Assembly (NCBI RefSeq): GCF_900996235.1 | Contig: NZ_CAAJGM010000044.1 | Location: 124,001-188,000, forward strand | DNA length: 64,000 nt | From: Paraburkholderia sp. BCC1885 | GTDB taxonomy: Bacteria > Pseudomonadota > Gammaproteobacteria > Burkholderiales > Burkholderiaceae | Direction: 5' to 3' | In this document: piece after piece, positions 10,303 through 18,724 of the stretch | How the letters are laid out: every line of letters begins with the position of its first letter | How positions within the stretch are numbered: the stretch's first letter is position 1 | Notes under the pieces: model-generated | Seen by the model: only the letters and a program-made list of their open reading frames with translations | What the model was told of the DNA's origin: nothing | Database searches by the model: none | Program-made: the position numbers and the translations under genes

Positions 10303-10854
10303 TTATGACGCAGGATGTTTGGCGACGCCGGCCATCTCGAGCTGCATCAGCACCATGTTGACGAGGCCATTGACCGACGGCCGGCCGGTTTCGATGACGA
10401 AATGCGCGCACTCGCGATACAGCGGGTCGCGCACCTCGTAGAGTTCTTCCAGCCGCGCCTTCGGGTCTTCGGTTTGCAGCAGCGGGCGGTTTTTGTCGCG
10501 CCGCGTGCGCAGCCACAGATCGTGCGGATTGGCGCGCAAATACACCACCAGCCCGTTACTCTGCAGCGCGCGACGGTTTTCCGGCCGCAACACCGCGCCG
10601 CCGCCCGTGGCCAGCACGATGTTCTGCTGCAGGGTGAGATCGGTGATGACCTGCGACTCACGGTCGCGAAAGCCCGCTTCACCTTCCAGTTCGAAGATGA
10701 CGGGGATGCGCGCCCCTGTGCGCGCCTCGATTTCGTGGTCGGAATCGAAGAACGGACGATCCAGCCGGCGCGCCACCGCGCGGCCCACGGTGGTTTTGCC
10801 TGCCCCCATGAGCCCTACAAAAAATACATTGGCGTGTGCGTCCCGCGCTTGCAA
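10303..10854 (-). CDS. aroK: Shikimate kinase AroK
   Basis: 183 aa from a TTG codon at 10854 ([12 protein letters not shown]). I preferred TTG because GAGGA is 5-6 bases upstream and homologues begin close to [12 protein letters not shown]; the longer frame adds unrelated residues. Visible are Walker [10 protein letters not shown] (14-22), the Mg/shikimate-binding DSDHEIE and the shikimate-binding GGGAVL. It phosphorylates shikimate at O3. It is expressed with aroB and placed after the pilus secretin gene, as in many beta- and gamma-proteobacteria. Confidence 0.95.
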   Translation of the reverse strand: MQARDAHANVFFVGLMGAGKTTVGRAVARRLDRPFFDSDHEIEARTGARIPVIFELEGEAGFRDRESQVITDLTLQQNIVLATGGGAVLRPENRRALQSNGLVVYLRANPHDLWLRTRRDKNRPLLQTEDPKARLEELYEVRDPLYRECAHFVIETGRPSVNGLVNMVLMQLEMAGVAKHPAS

Positions 10855-10949
10855 CGGTGTCCTCTGGCTAATCCGGTATGGTTCGTGCCGCAGCTTACTG
10901 GCAAAGCGACTGCCTTGTCGAGCCTGCGGGCCGCGGCTGCGGCAGGCGC

Positions 10950-12608
10950 TCAATCCGTCTGCACGACGCGCGGCGTGATAAAAACGACCAGCTCGCTGCG
11001 CTGGTCACGATGCGCCCGGTGACGGAAAAGTGCGCCCAAAACGGGTATTTTGCCCAGAAGTGGCACCTGAGTCACATCATCCCTGTCATCCGTGGCGTAG
11101 ATGCCGCCAATCGAGACGGTGCCGCCGTTCTCCACTTCGACCCGCGTCTGCACGTGCTTGGTGTTGATGGCGGGCCCCGCAGCGGTCTGCTCGCCGACGC
11201 TGTCCTTGGCGATATCGAGATCCAGCACCACCCGGCCGTCCGGCGTAATCTGCGGCTCGACCTCCAGTTTCAGGCTGGCGCGGCGAAACTGCACGCCGGA
11301 GACGCCCTGGCCCACTTTCGCCTGGTAAGGCAGTTCGGTACCCTGCTCGACGACCGCCTTCATCCGGTCTGCCGTCACCACGCGCGGGCTCGACACGGTT
11401 TCGCCATGTCCTTCGGTCTCCAGCGCGCTCAATTCTATATTGAGCAGCCGTGTCGCCTTGGCGGCGAACAGCGTAAGTCCGACGGTAGCGGCGTCGAACC
11501 CTGACAGCGGCCCAGCCGACAGGTCATAGACGGCGCCGTCCTTGCCGCCGCTCAAGCCGGTTGGGGTGCCGCCGTCCGCGCCCACCCCGGCAAGCGAGAG
11601 CCGCACGCCCAGATTGCGTGAAAAGCCCTGCTCCCCTTCGACGATGCGCGCTTCGATCAACACCTGGCGGGACGGCCGGTCGATCGACGTCAGCAGTTCG
11701 GCGATCTGCGCGAGGCGCGCGTCGAGATCGGTGACGAACAGCAGATTGGTGCGCGCGTCCGCCATCGCCGCACCGCGCTTTGACAGCACGCGCTGGGTCC
11801 CCGAGCCGGTCAACAGGCGCCGCACGTCTTCGGCGTGGGCGTAATGCAGCTCGAAGGTCCGGCTCGCGAGCGGTTCCAGGTCGGCCACCCGTGCATGCGC
11901 CTCGAAGCGCTGCCGCTCGCGCGCCGCCAGGTCCGCCTGCGGCGCGACCCAGATCACGTTGCCGTGGCGCTCCATGGCGAGACCGTTGACGTCGAGCAGG
12001 GTATCGAATGCCGTGCGCCACGACACCTTGTCGAGCCGCAACGACACCGTGCCGCGAACCCTGTCGCTGGCGACGATATTCAGCCCTGTGAACTGCGCGA
12101 ACGCGTTCAGCACCGCGGGCAATTCCGCGCGCTGAAAATTCAGCGAGATAGGTTTGTCGGGCGCGAGGCCGTCGTCGATCGTGTGGCTCAGCGCGTCGCC
12201 CAGACGCTGCGCTGGGGCGAGCGGCACAGGCGAGCCTTCCAGCGCGCCGGTGGCTGTGCCGGTTTCTGTTTCAGCCTGCTGCGCACGCGCCCCTCGTGTT
12301 CGCGAGGCGGGAAGCGGAGCGCCTTCGAGCGGCGTACCGTCCAGGTCGTCGCTGGCCGCGCTCACCGGATTCACGGAGGGCGAAGTGTCGTCGGGCTCGT
12401 CGGGGAGCACGAAGGGATTGGGTATGTCGGCCGCCACGTTGCGCGGCAATGGCGGTGTGTCGTAGGGCGCGACCGTGTCGTCGGATGGCATGACCGCCGG
12501 AAGCGGCGGCAACGCCGCATGCGCCGCGCCCGCGACGAGAACAGCACCTCCGATTACGCACTGGACTCGCCGGATTCGCCGGATTAGTTTATTTCGCGCC
12601 GTCATCAT
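10950..12608 (-). CDS. pilQ: Type IV pilus secretin PilQ (short form)
   Basis: 552 aa. A signal peptide ends near AHA (about residue 31). A Pro/Ala/Asp-rich low-complexity linker (about 32-145) takes the place where longer PilQ proteins carry AMIN domains. It is followed by the STN/N0 domain (about 155-225, [14 protein letters not shown]), an N1 domain (about 240-320) and the secretin pore domain (about 330-550), which includes [18 protein letters not shown] and the C-terminal [14 protein letters not shown] and [11 protein letters not shown] signatures. It should form the outer-membrane ring through which the pilus passes. Its ATG overlaps the preceding gene's stop (ATGA). Confidence 0.93.
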   Translation of the reverse strand: MMTARNKLIRRIRRVQCVIGGAVLVAGAAHAALPPLPAVMPSDDTVAPYDTPPLPRNVAADIPNPFVLPDEPDDTSPSVNPVSAASDDLDGTPLEGAPLPASRTRGARAQQAETETGTATGALEGSPVPLAPAQRLGDALSHTIDDGLAPDKPISLNFQRAELPAVLNAFAQFTGLNIVASDRVRGTVSLRLDKVSWRTAFDTLLDVNGLAMERHGNVIWVAPQADLAARERQRFEAHARVADLEPLASRTFELHYAHAEDVRRLLTGSGTQRVLSKRGAAMADARTNLLFVTDLDARLAQIAELLTSIDRPSRQVLIEARIVEGEQGFSRNLGVRLSLAGVGADGGTPTGLSGGKDGAVYDLSAGPLSGFDAATVGLTLFAAKATRLLNIELSALETEGHGETVSSPRVVTADRMKAVVEQGTELPYQAKVGQGVSGVQFRRASLKLEVEPQITPDGRVVLDLDIAKDSVGEQTAAGPAINTKHVQTRVEVENGGTVSIGGIYATDDRDDVTQVPLLGKIPVLGALFRHRAHRDQRSELVVFITPRVVQTD

Positions 12609-13528
12609 GACGCCTCCGTCAGTGCAAGCGTGCGCGTGCCAAGGCGATTGGTCAGGGTGATGCTGATCGCGTCCATGCTCGTGACACGGTCGTTGCCCAC
12701 CAGCTGTCCTCGCTCGACCGTCGCAGCGCCGTCAGCCGTTTCGAGCAGCGCAAGACCACGCGTGCGGTCGCGCAACACACCGGCGAGGCGCAACGAGCCT
12801 GCTTCCGACGCGTCGCCGTCGGCTTGCGCCTCGCGCAGGAAGGGGTCGTAGAACACCACGTCTTCATCGTCCGCCTCCATGTCTTCGTCAACGTAGAGAT
12901 CGGGCGTGAGCGCCACTGGAACCAGCTCGGCAAACACATGCAGGGTCGCGCTCACCAGCAGTCCAGCCGCACCGCGCTTCACGGTGACGTCTTCAGGCAC
13001 GACGAGCACCGGCAAGTCCGACAGGCCGCGCAGGAACACCATCAGGTGCAGGAAATCGGACTGTACGGTGAGATGCAGCGAGCGCACGACATCCGAGCCT
13101 GCGCCGCTTCCCATAGCCGGCGCGAGCGTGAGCAAAGTCACGCCGCTGCGCACTGCCAGCACCGACATTAAACGCACGTCGTCAGCCGGTGTCAGCGTGA
13201 CCGCGCTTTGACCACTGGCGGTAGAGTGTGCCGCGGCATGGCGGCGTAACGCGGGCAACTGGGCGAGCGACTGCCGTGCCTGCGCAATCCGGCGTTGCGC
13301 TTCGGATTGCGCGGTGCGGCCTGCCTGCACACCGGCCAGGTCGGCGGCAATCCACGCGTTCGCGCCGGCAATGAACACCATCGCTGCGATCAGGCATCCG
13401 ACCAGCAAACGGCGCCGCCCGCTCCACGCTTCGAGCGGCAAGCGCATGCGTTTCAACCACGCCGAGGCGGGCGCGGCCGGATCCACGGTCGTGGCCGTGA
13501 CGCGTGGGGCAAACAGCGTGCGGCTCAT
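12605..13528 (-). CDS. pilO: PilO-PilP fusion, type IV pilus alignment complex
   Basis: 307 aa from the ATG at 13528. Residues 1-40 are cytoplasmic, 41-62 form one membrane segment, and about 63-215 look like PilO (helical part, then the ferredoxin-like half with LHLTVQSDFLHLMVFLRGL). After an acidic linker, residues 222-307 resemble the beta-rich PilP core: FYDPFLRE, LRLAGVLRD, GLALLETADG, VERGQLVGND, SITLTNRLG. PilP is normally a separate lipoprotein; no lipobox Cys or other pilP gene is present. Start and stop both overlap the neighbours by ATGA, so translation is coupled to pilN and pilQ. I infer an inner-membrane protein joining PilN to PilQ. Confidence 0.8.
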   Translation of the reverse strand: MSRTLFAPRVTATTVDPAAPASAWLKRMRLPLEAWSGRRRLLVGCLIAAMVFIAGANAWIAADLAGVQAGRTAQSEAQRRIAQARQSLAQLPALRRHAAAHSTASGQSAVTLTPADDVRLMSVLAVRSGVTLLTLAPAMGSGAGSDVVRSLHLTVQSDFLHLMVFLRGLSDLPVLVVPEDVTVKRGAAGLLVSATLHVFAELVPVALTPDLYVDEDMEADDEDVVFYDPFLREAQADGDASEAGSLRLAGVLRDRTRGLALLETADGAATVERGQLVGNDRVTSMDAISITLTNRLGTRTLALTEAS

Positions 13529-14211
13529 CGTGCGCCTCGCGATTTGTCGGAGGCAGGCGGGCGCGCGCTCGCCGTTGCGCTCAACTGTCCCGCGTCCTTC
13601 GTCGCTTCGCCCCATTGCAACCTGGCGACGAACTCAACCGGGCCGCCGGCGACCGCCGAGGCGGCGCGTCCGACCTGCGCCAAAGGATGCAGGTCGGCCA
13701 CTTCGGAACTTCTCACGCCGCGTATCGTGCTCAATTGCTTGAGCCAGAGCGAGGACGCGACGGGATCCGTGGAGGTGGCCAGCAGTTCCGTCTCGTGTGC
13801 ATGCTGCTTCAACTGTTGCAGGACGACGCCGTCGGCGGGCACGCGGCTTAACATATCCAGAAGGTCGAGCAGACGCGTCAGAGGCTCGGTCAACACAACT
13901 GCGCGTGCGGCACGTTTGCCCTGCTCTTCAGCGTCGCGCCGCAGTCGCGCCTGCTCTGCGAGCGGTGCCGCGAGGCTCGCCAGTTCACGCTCGGTCGCCG
14001 CACGTTGCGCGTCGAGCCGCGTTCGCTCAAACGCCTGCCAGCCCACGATCGTCAGCACCGCGGCGCAGCCCACCAAAACCGCCGCCAGCCATTCGATCAG
14101 ACAGCGCCGCCGCGCCAGGCGCGCATTGCGCTGACGATGAGGCAGCAGATTGAAGCCGCCGATCCAGACCGGTCGTCCGGCCGCGCTCATACGCGCATTC
14201 ACCCCGCTCAT
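13525..14211 (-). CDS. pilN: Type IV pilus assembly protein PilN
   Basis: 228 aa from the ATG at 14211, which overlaps the pilM stop by ATGA. The short cytoplasmic N-terminus carries FNLLPHR (20-26), the conserved peptide that docks into PilM in this family. One membrane segment (about residues 40-63) precedes a long helical stretch and a ferredoxin-like periplasmic domain. With PilM and PilO it forms the inner-membrane alignment platform for the pilus. An internal Met (MSAAG) seven codons later is an alternative start. Confidence 0.88.
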   Translation of the reverse strand: MSGVNARMSAAGRPVWIGGFNLLPHRQRNARLARRRCLIEWLAAVLVGCAAVLTIVGWQAFERTRLDAQRAATERELASLAAPLAEQARLRRDAEEQGKRAARAVVLTEPLTRLLDLLDMLSRVPADGVVLQQLKQHAHETELLATSTDPVASSLWLKQLSTIRGVRSSEVADLHPLAQVGRAASAVAGGPVEFVARLQWGEATKDAGQLSATASARPPASDKSRGAR

Positions 14212-15188
14212 TCCAATACCCCGCGCAAGGCGAGACCAAACGCGACCGCATACTTCGGTTCGTGCAGCAGGTCGATGGATAACGGGCGCGCGCAATCGCC
14301 GAGCGACGCGCATTCGAACGGCAGCACGCTGCAGCCCAGCACGTCGCCAAGATCCGCGACGCAGACGCCCACTCCGTCGAGCAGGTCGAGCTCTCCGCCC
14401 ACTAACGCGTAGTCGAGCTCCGTCACGTTGCCGCGCGCCAGGTCGCGCAACGCATCCGCGAGATCGGCGTGCTCGGGCGCCGGATAGCGCACCTCGGCAA
14501 TGATTGTCTCGTCTTCGATGCGCCAGCCGTAGACACCGTCCGCGCCGACCCAGACTGCCGCGTAGACGTCCTGGGGCTCGAGTTCAAGCATGGCTGAGTG
14601 ACGCAGCGCGCGAAGTGCTACATGCGGCTCGCCGTCGATCGCCGTCAAGGTCACGCCGGCCCCGGCCGCGCATTCGATGCGCGCCTCCAGATGCTGACGG
14701 CCGGCCGCCGCAATCGTCACCGATCCCGCGCGGCGCGGCGAATGATCGACAAACCAGTCCACTGCCAGCGCGTGACGCTCGATGCCGGCAACCCGCTCCG
14801 CTTCGCTCAGGACTGCTGATTCAAGCTCGGCGTGCATAGCACCCCTGACCATCGCGACCTCGCCCGCAGCGCCGAAGCGCGCGAGCGGCAAGCTCGACAT
14901 CAGCGTGGCCGAGCCCGGCAACGCCATCGCGCAACGCAGCGTGTGCGAGGCACAGGCGCGCGGCAGATCCGCGAACACTTCGCGCAAGGCCCGTGTCACG
15001 GCGGCACGATCCACGATCTCCACACCCGCCATCGCGCCGGCAGCGAGCGGCGCCGCCGCGAGGTGCTCGATGCGCATCTGCTCACCCATGCGCAAGCGCT
15101 GACTCAACACTGCGAGCCGCACCGCGTCGCGACTCACGTCGATTCCTGCAGCGAAACGCCGCACCTTCACGACTAACGTACTTTTCAT
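14208..15188 (-). CDS. pilM: Type IV pilus assembly protein PilM (actin-like ATPase fold)
   Basis: 326 aa from the ATG at 15188 (MKSTLVVK); an ATG two codons upstream at 15194 shares the same GGAGG region and is equally possible. The N-terminus AAGIDVSRDAVRLAVLSQ is the actin/FtsA-like phosphate-1 type segment, and the order of blocks matches PilM, although the sequence is divergent. PilM is a cytoplasmic ring that binds the N-terminal peptide of PilN. It is first in a four-gene coupled unit, pilM-pilN-pilO/P-pilQ, transcribed away from ponA. Confidence 0.82.
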   Translation of the reverse strand: MKSTLVVKVRRFAAGIDVSRDAVRLAVLSQRLRMGEQMRIEHLAAAPLAAGAMAGVEIVDRAAVTRALREVFADLPRACASHTLRCAMALPGSATLMSSLPLARFGAAGEVAMVRGAMHAELESAVLSEAERVAGIERHALAVDWFVDHSPRRAGSVTIAAAGRQHLEARIECAAGAGVTLTAIDGEPHVALRALRHSAMLELEPQDVYAAVWVGADGVYGWRIEDETIIAEVRYPAPEHADLADALRDLARGNVTELDYALVGGELDLLDGVGVCVADLGDVLGCSVLPFECASLGDCARPLSIDLLHEPKYAVAFGLALRGVLE

Positions 15189-15326
15189 CGCCATCCTGCC
15201 TCCCATTCAGACACATGCAAAACCGGCCGCTCACGCGACGAATCACTCGAACGCGAGAGCGCGGCACCGCCAAAATCCGGCGCTTTCTTCTGGGGACAAT
15301 TGTGCGCAACAGCGGCGCCGCGCGAT

Positions 15327-15357
15327 ATTCGGCCGAATGGCTAACGTGAGGCTCACG
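15327..15357. other. Two palindromes in the pilM-ponA divergent gap
   Basis: ATTCGGCCGAAT (15327-15338) is a perfect 12-bp palindrome, and CGTGAG-G-CTCACG (15345-15357) is a perfect odd-centred one. They lie between two divergent genes and are candidate operator sites. No regulator is implied by the sequence. Confidence 0.35.
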
Positions 15358-15449
15358 GCTCCAAATGCGGCATCAAAGCGTCTACAGTTAAGTCATCCCC
15401 TGCACCACCATCCGCCGTAAGCGTGTCGAAAGCTAACGGCTCAGACGGC

Positions 15450-15455
15450 TATAAT
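15450..15455 (+). promoter_or_regulatory. ponA promoter -10 box
   Basis: A perfect TATAAT sits 25 bases before the ponA ATG, which would give a leader of only about 20 bases. No good -35 hexamer is found at 16-18 bases, so an activator or an extended contact may be needed. Confidence 0.5.
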
Positions 15456-15480
15456 CGCGGGACTGTTTTTTGGTGTTCCT

Positions 15481-17895
15481 ATGCAATCTTCGTCCCCTAC
15501 TTCCCCGCCGCCCGCGCCGCCAAAGCGCAAACGCCCGTTGTGGCTCACGCTCGTTCTGGCGCTGGTAGGTCTGATGTTTGCCGGCGTCGCGTGCGCTGGA
15601 CTCGTGCTCGGCTATGCGCTGGTGGTGGCCACGCCGAACCTGCCTTCGCTCGAGGCGCTCACCGACTACCGGCCGAAGGTGCCGTTGCGCATCTACACGG
15701 CGGATCACGTGCTGATCGGTGAATTCGGTGAAGAACGGCGTGACGTCGTGCACATTCAGGACGTGCCCGACAGCCTGAAGAAGGCCGTGCTCGCGATTGA
15801 AGACGCGCGCTTTTACGATCACGGCGGCGTCGACCTGACGGGCATTGCGCGCGCCGGTTTCGTCGCGCTGACCAATGGCCACGCCACGCAAGGCGCCAGC
15901 ACGATCACCATGCAGGTGGCGAGAAACTTCTTTCTATCGAGCGAAAAAACCTACACGCGCAAGATCTACGAGATGTTGCTGGCGTACAAAATCGAGTCGA
16001 AGCTGACGAAAGATCAGATTCTCGAGGTGTACATGAATCAGATTTATCTCGGCCAGCGCGCCTATGGTTTCGCGAGCGCGGCGCGGGTGTATTTCGGCAA
16101 GGATATGAAGGACCTCACGCTCGCCGAATCCGCGATGCTCGCGGGTCTGCCCAAGGCGCCGTCAGCATATAACCCGGTCGTCAATCCGAAGCGCGCCAAG
16201 GTTCGTCAGGAGTACATCCTGACGCGCATGCTTGAATTGCACTACATCACCCAGGAACAGTACGACGAGGCAAGCCGTCAACCGCTCGCCGTCAAGGGAG
16301 CCGGCAAGGAATACAGCGTGCACGCTGAGTACATCGCGGAAATGGTGCGGCAGATGATGTACGCGCAGTTTCACGAAGAGGCGTACACGCGCGGGCTCAA
16401 TGTCGTCACCACGATCGACTCCGCCGACCAGGACGTGGCGTATCACGCGCTGCGTAAAGGTCTGATGGACTACGAACGGCGTCACGGCTATCGCGGCCCG
16501 GAAGCATTCATCGATCTGCCCGCGGACGCGGACGAGCGCGAGCAGGCAATCGACGACGCCTTGCTCGAACACCCGGACAACGGCGAGATCATCGCGGCGG
16601 TGGTGACCAGCGCCAATCCGAAGCAGATCCAGGCAACGCTTGCCGACGGCAACGTGGCGACACTGCAAGGCGACGGCCTGCGTTTCGCCGCGTTTGCGCT
16701 CAGCCCGCGCGCGCAGCCGAATCAGCGCCTCCGTCCGGGCGCGATCATTCGTGTCGTCAGGGATGACGACGGCAACTGGTCGATCACGCAGTTGCCGCAA
16801 GTGGAAGGCGCCTTTGTCTCCGTGGTGCCGCAAGACGGCGCGATTCGCGCGCTGGTGGGCGGCTTCGATTTCAACAAGAACAAATTCAATCACGTCACCC
16901 AGGCATGGCGGCAACCGGGCTCCAGCTTCAAGCCGTTTATCTATTCGGCGTCGCTGGAAAAAGGCTTGGGGCCGGCTACGGTGATCAACGACGCGCCACT
17001 GTTTTTCACCGCTGCCGAAACGGGCGGCCAGGCGTGGGAGCCGAAAAATTACGGCGGCGGTTTCGACGGCCCCATGACGATGCGCACCGCGCTGCAGAAA
17101 TCGAAGAACCTCGTGTCGATCCGTATCCTCAACCAGATCGGCCCGAAGTACGCGCAGGGCTACATCACACGCTTCGGTTTCGACGCGGATCGCCACCCGG
17201 CCTATCTGCCGATGGCGCTCGGCGCCGGACTCGTCACGCCGCTGCAGATGGCCGGCGGTTTCTCGGTATTCGCCAACGGCGGCTATCGGATCAACCCGTA
17301 CCTGATCGCCGAGGTCACCGACCAACGCGGCAGCGTGGTGGCGCAAGCGCAGCCGCTCGTCGCCGGACAGAGCGCGCCGCACGCCATCGACGTGCGCAAT
17401 GCCTATGTGATGAACAGCCTGTTGCAAAGCGTCGCGCAACGCGGCACCGGCGCAAAAAGCAATGTCCTGAAGCGCACCGACCTGGGCGGTAAGACGGGTA
17501 CCACCAATGATTCACGCGACGCGTGGTTCGCGGGCTACCAGCACACGCTCACCGCTATCGCGTGGATCGGTTATGACAATCCGCGCAGTCTCGGCGACAA
17601 GGAGACCGGCGGCGGTCTCGCCTTGCCGGTGTGGATCGACTATATGGCGAAGGCACTGAAAGGCGTGCCGGAGTACAGGATGCCCATGCCGGCCGGCATC
17701 GTCATGCTCGGCGATGAACCGTATTTCGATAACTTCACGCCGGGCAACGGCTTCATCGCAACGGTGGGTGTGAGCCAGGCCGATCTCGACGCCGAAGCGA
17801 GCGATGCGGCCTCCGGTGCGGAGCAGGCGCCGGCTCCGCAACAGGTCGGCGATCAGGAGAAGCAGGACATCATGAATCTGTTCCGCGGGCATTAG
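15481..17895 (+). CDS. mrcA: Penicillin-binding protein 1A (bifunctional transglycosylase/transpeptidase)
   Basis: 804 aa, normal for PBP1A. A Pro-rich cytoplasmic start is followed by one membrane anchor (about 20-43). The GT51 glycosyltransferase has its catalytic Glu in EDARFYDHGG (E107) and the QGASTITMQVARN motif. The transpeptidase has SSFK (S481-K484), SKN and KTGTT (K671). It polymerises lipid II and crosslinks peptidoglycan on the periplasmic side. No Shine-Dalgarno is visible before the ATG, which is unusual for so abundant a protein. It is divergent from pilM, the classic ponA-pilMNOPQ arrangement. Confidence 0.96.
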   Translation: MQSSSPTSPPPAPPKRKRPLWLTLVLALVGLMFAGVACAGLVLGYALVVATPNLPSLEALTDYRPKVPLRIYTADHVLIGEFGEERRDVVHIQDVPDSLKKAVLAIEDARFYDHGGVDLTGIARAGFVALTNGHATQGASTITMQVARNFFLSSEKTYTRKIYEMLLAYKIESKLTKDQILEVYMNQIYLGQRAYGFASAARVYFGKDMKDLTLAESAMLAGLPKAPSAYNPVVNPKRAKVRQEYILTRMLELHYITQEQYDEASRQPLAVKGAGKEYSVHAEYIAEMVRQMMYAQFHEEAYTRGLNVVTTIDSADQDVAYHALRKGLMDYERRHGYRGPEAFIDLPADADEREQAIDDALLEHPDNGEIIAAVVTSANPKQIQATLADGNVATLQGDGLRFAAFALSPRAQPNQRLRPGAIIRVVRDDDGNWSITQLPQVEGAFVSVVPQDGAIRALVGGFDFNKNKFNHVTQAWRQPGSSFKPFIYSASLEKGLGPATVINDAPLFFTAAETGGQAWEPKNYGGGFDGPMTMRTALQKSKNLVSIRILNQIGPKYAQGYITRFGFDADRHPAYLPMALGAGLVTPLQMAGGFSVFANGGYRINPYLIAEVTDQRGSVVAQAQPLVAGQSAPHAIDVRNAYVMNSLLQSVAQRGTGAKSNVLKRTDLGGKTGTTNDSRDAWFAGYQHTLTAIAWIGYDNPRSLGDKETGGGLALPVWIDYMAKALKGVPEYRMPMPAGIVMLGDEPYFDNFTPGNGFIATVGVSQADLDAEASDAASGAEQAPAPQQVGDQEKQDIMNLFRGH

Positions 17896-17940
17896 TCCGC
17901 GGCGGCGTCACGCACTTTTACCGCGAGTCAGACAGCCACG

Positions 17941-17966
17941 GCGTCCGGGCATTGGAAGCCCGACGC
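17941..17966. other. Hairpin between convergent ponA and cyaY
   Basis: GCGTC(c)GGGC pairs with GCCCGACGC around a 7-base loop with one bulged C. No T-tract follows on either strand, so it is only a possible terminator for the two converging genes. Confidence 0.3.
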
Positions 17967-17978
17967 CCGGCCAGCCGC

Positions 17979-18296
17979 TCAGGCTTCGAAATGAACCGGC
18001 TCGCCCGCCTGCTGCGTCGCATAGTCGGACAATGCGGCGAAAAACTCGGTGCCGTTGCGGGTGTCGCGCCATGCGTCGTCGACGAAACGGAAATGGAAAC
18101 CACCGGCTTTGGCGGCGATCCAGATCTCGCGCATCGGCGGCTGCAGATTGACGATGATCTTCGAGCCGTTCTCGAATTCGAGCGTCAGAACATTGCCGCT
18201 GCGTTCGAATTCGACATCGGCTTCAATATCGTCGAGCGTGCGTTCGATGGCCGCGAGTGCGGCCTCGGCGCGGGTCAGGTATTCGCTATCGGACAT
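17979..18296 (-). CDS. cyaY: Frataxin-like iron-sulfur assembly protein CyaY
   Basis: 105 aa from the ATG at 18296 ([18 protein letters not shown]), with GGAG 7 bases upstream; an ATG four codons earlier has no such site. An acidic first helix, [29 protein letters not shown] and the WIAA strand are the frataxin signature. CyaY binds iron and modulates IscS/IscU cluster assembly in the cytosol. It is divergent from lptM with only 35 bases between the start codons, so their promoters must overlap or lie within the genes. Confidence 0.95.
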   Translation of the reverse strand: MSDSEYLTRAEAALAAIERTLDDIEADVEFERSGNVLTLEFENGSKIIVNLQPPMREIWIAAKAGGFHFRFVDDAWRDTRNGTEFFAALSDYATQQAGEPVHFEA

Positions 18297-18331
18297 GCTA
18301 AACTCCAACGATCATTTTTTCAGGGACAGTC

Positions 18332-18715
18332 ATGCGAGTCGTTTCTCGGATGCGGGCAATGGCGCCGGACTTCGGGCAGCCTCGCGCAGCGGCGCACGGC
18401 TTCAGGCAGCCCCGCGCGATTGTAGCCGCTTTGGTCATTGTCGCAGGTTGCGCGCTGGGCGGCTGCGGGCAGCGCGGCGCGCTCTACATGCCGACCGTGC
18501 CGCCGCTGCCGGCCAAACCCACCGACGAAACCCTGGCGCCGTCGCCCGATACGGCCAATCCGGCAGTAAAACCGGATTCCCAGGCCGTCTCCGGCAGCGT
18601 GCCCGACACATCCGGCACGCCTTTATCGCTGTCGCCGGAAACCGAACTCCATGCTGCACCCGACTCCGCTGCATCGGCACCGCAACTGCCGGCCTCCGAC
18701 AGCACCGCTCAATAA
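18332..18715 (+). CDS. lptM: LptM-like (YifL-type) small lipoprotein
   Basis: 127 aa. A hydrophobic segment ends in the lipobox LGGC (42-45), followed by GQRGALYMP, very like the CGLKGPLYFP start of mature LptM. The mature part is a disordered Pro/Ser/Ala-rich tail, longer than in E. coli. LptM assists disulfide maturation of the LptDE lipopolysaccharide translocon at the outer membrane. The position between cyaY and the lysine-pathway gene mirrors E. coli cyaY-lptM-dapF, which supports the call. AGGGA lies 5 bases before the ATG; internal Met codons at residues 7 and 10 are alternatives. Confidence 0.78.
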   Translation: MRVVSRMRAMAPDFGQPRAAAHGFRQPRAIVAALVIVAGCALGGCGQRGALYMPTVPPLPAKPTDETLAPSPDTANPAVKPDSQAVSGSVPDTSGTPLSLSPETELHAAPDSAASAPQLPASDSTAQ

Positions 18716-18724
18716 GACTTTCGC

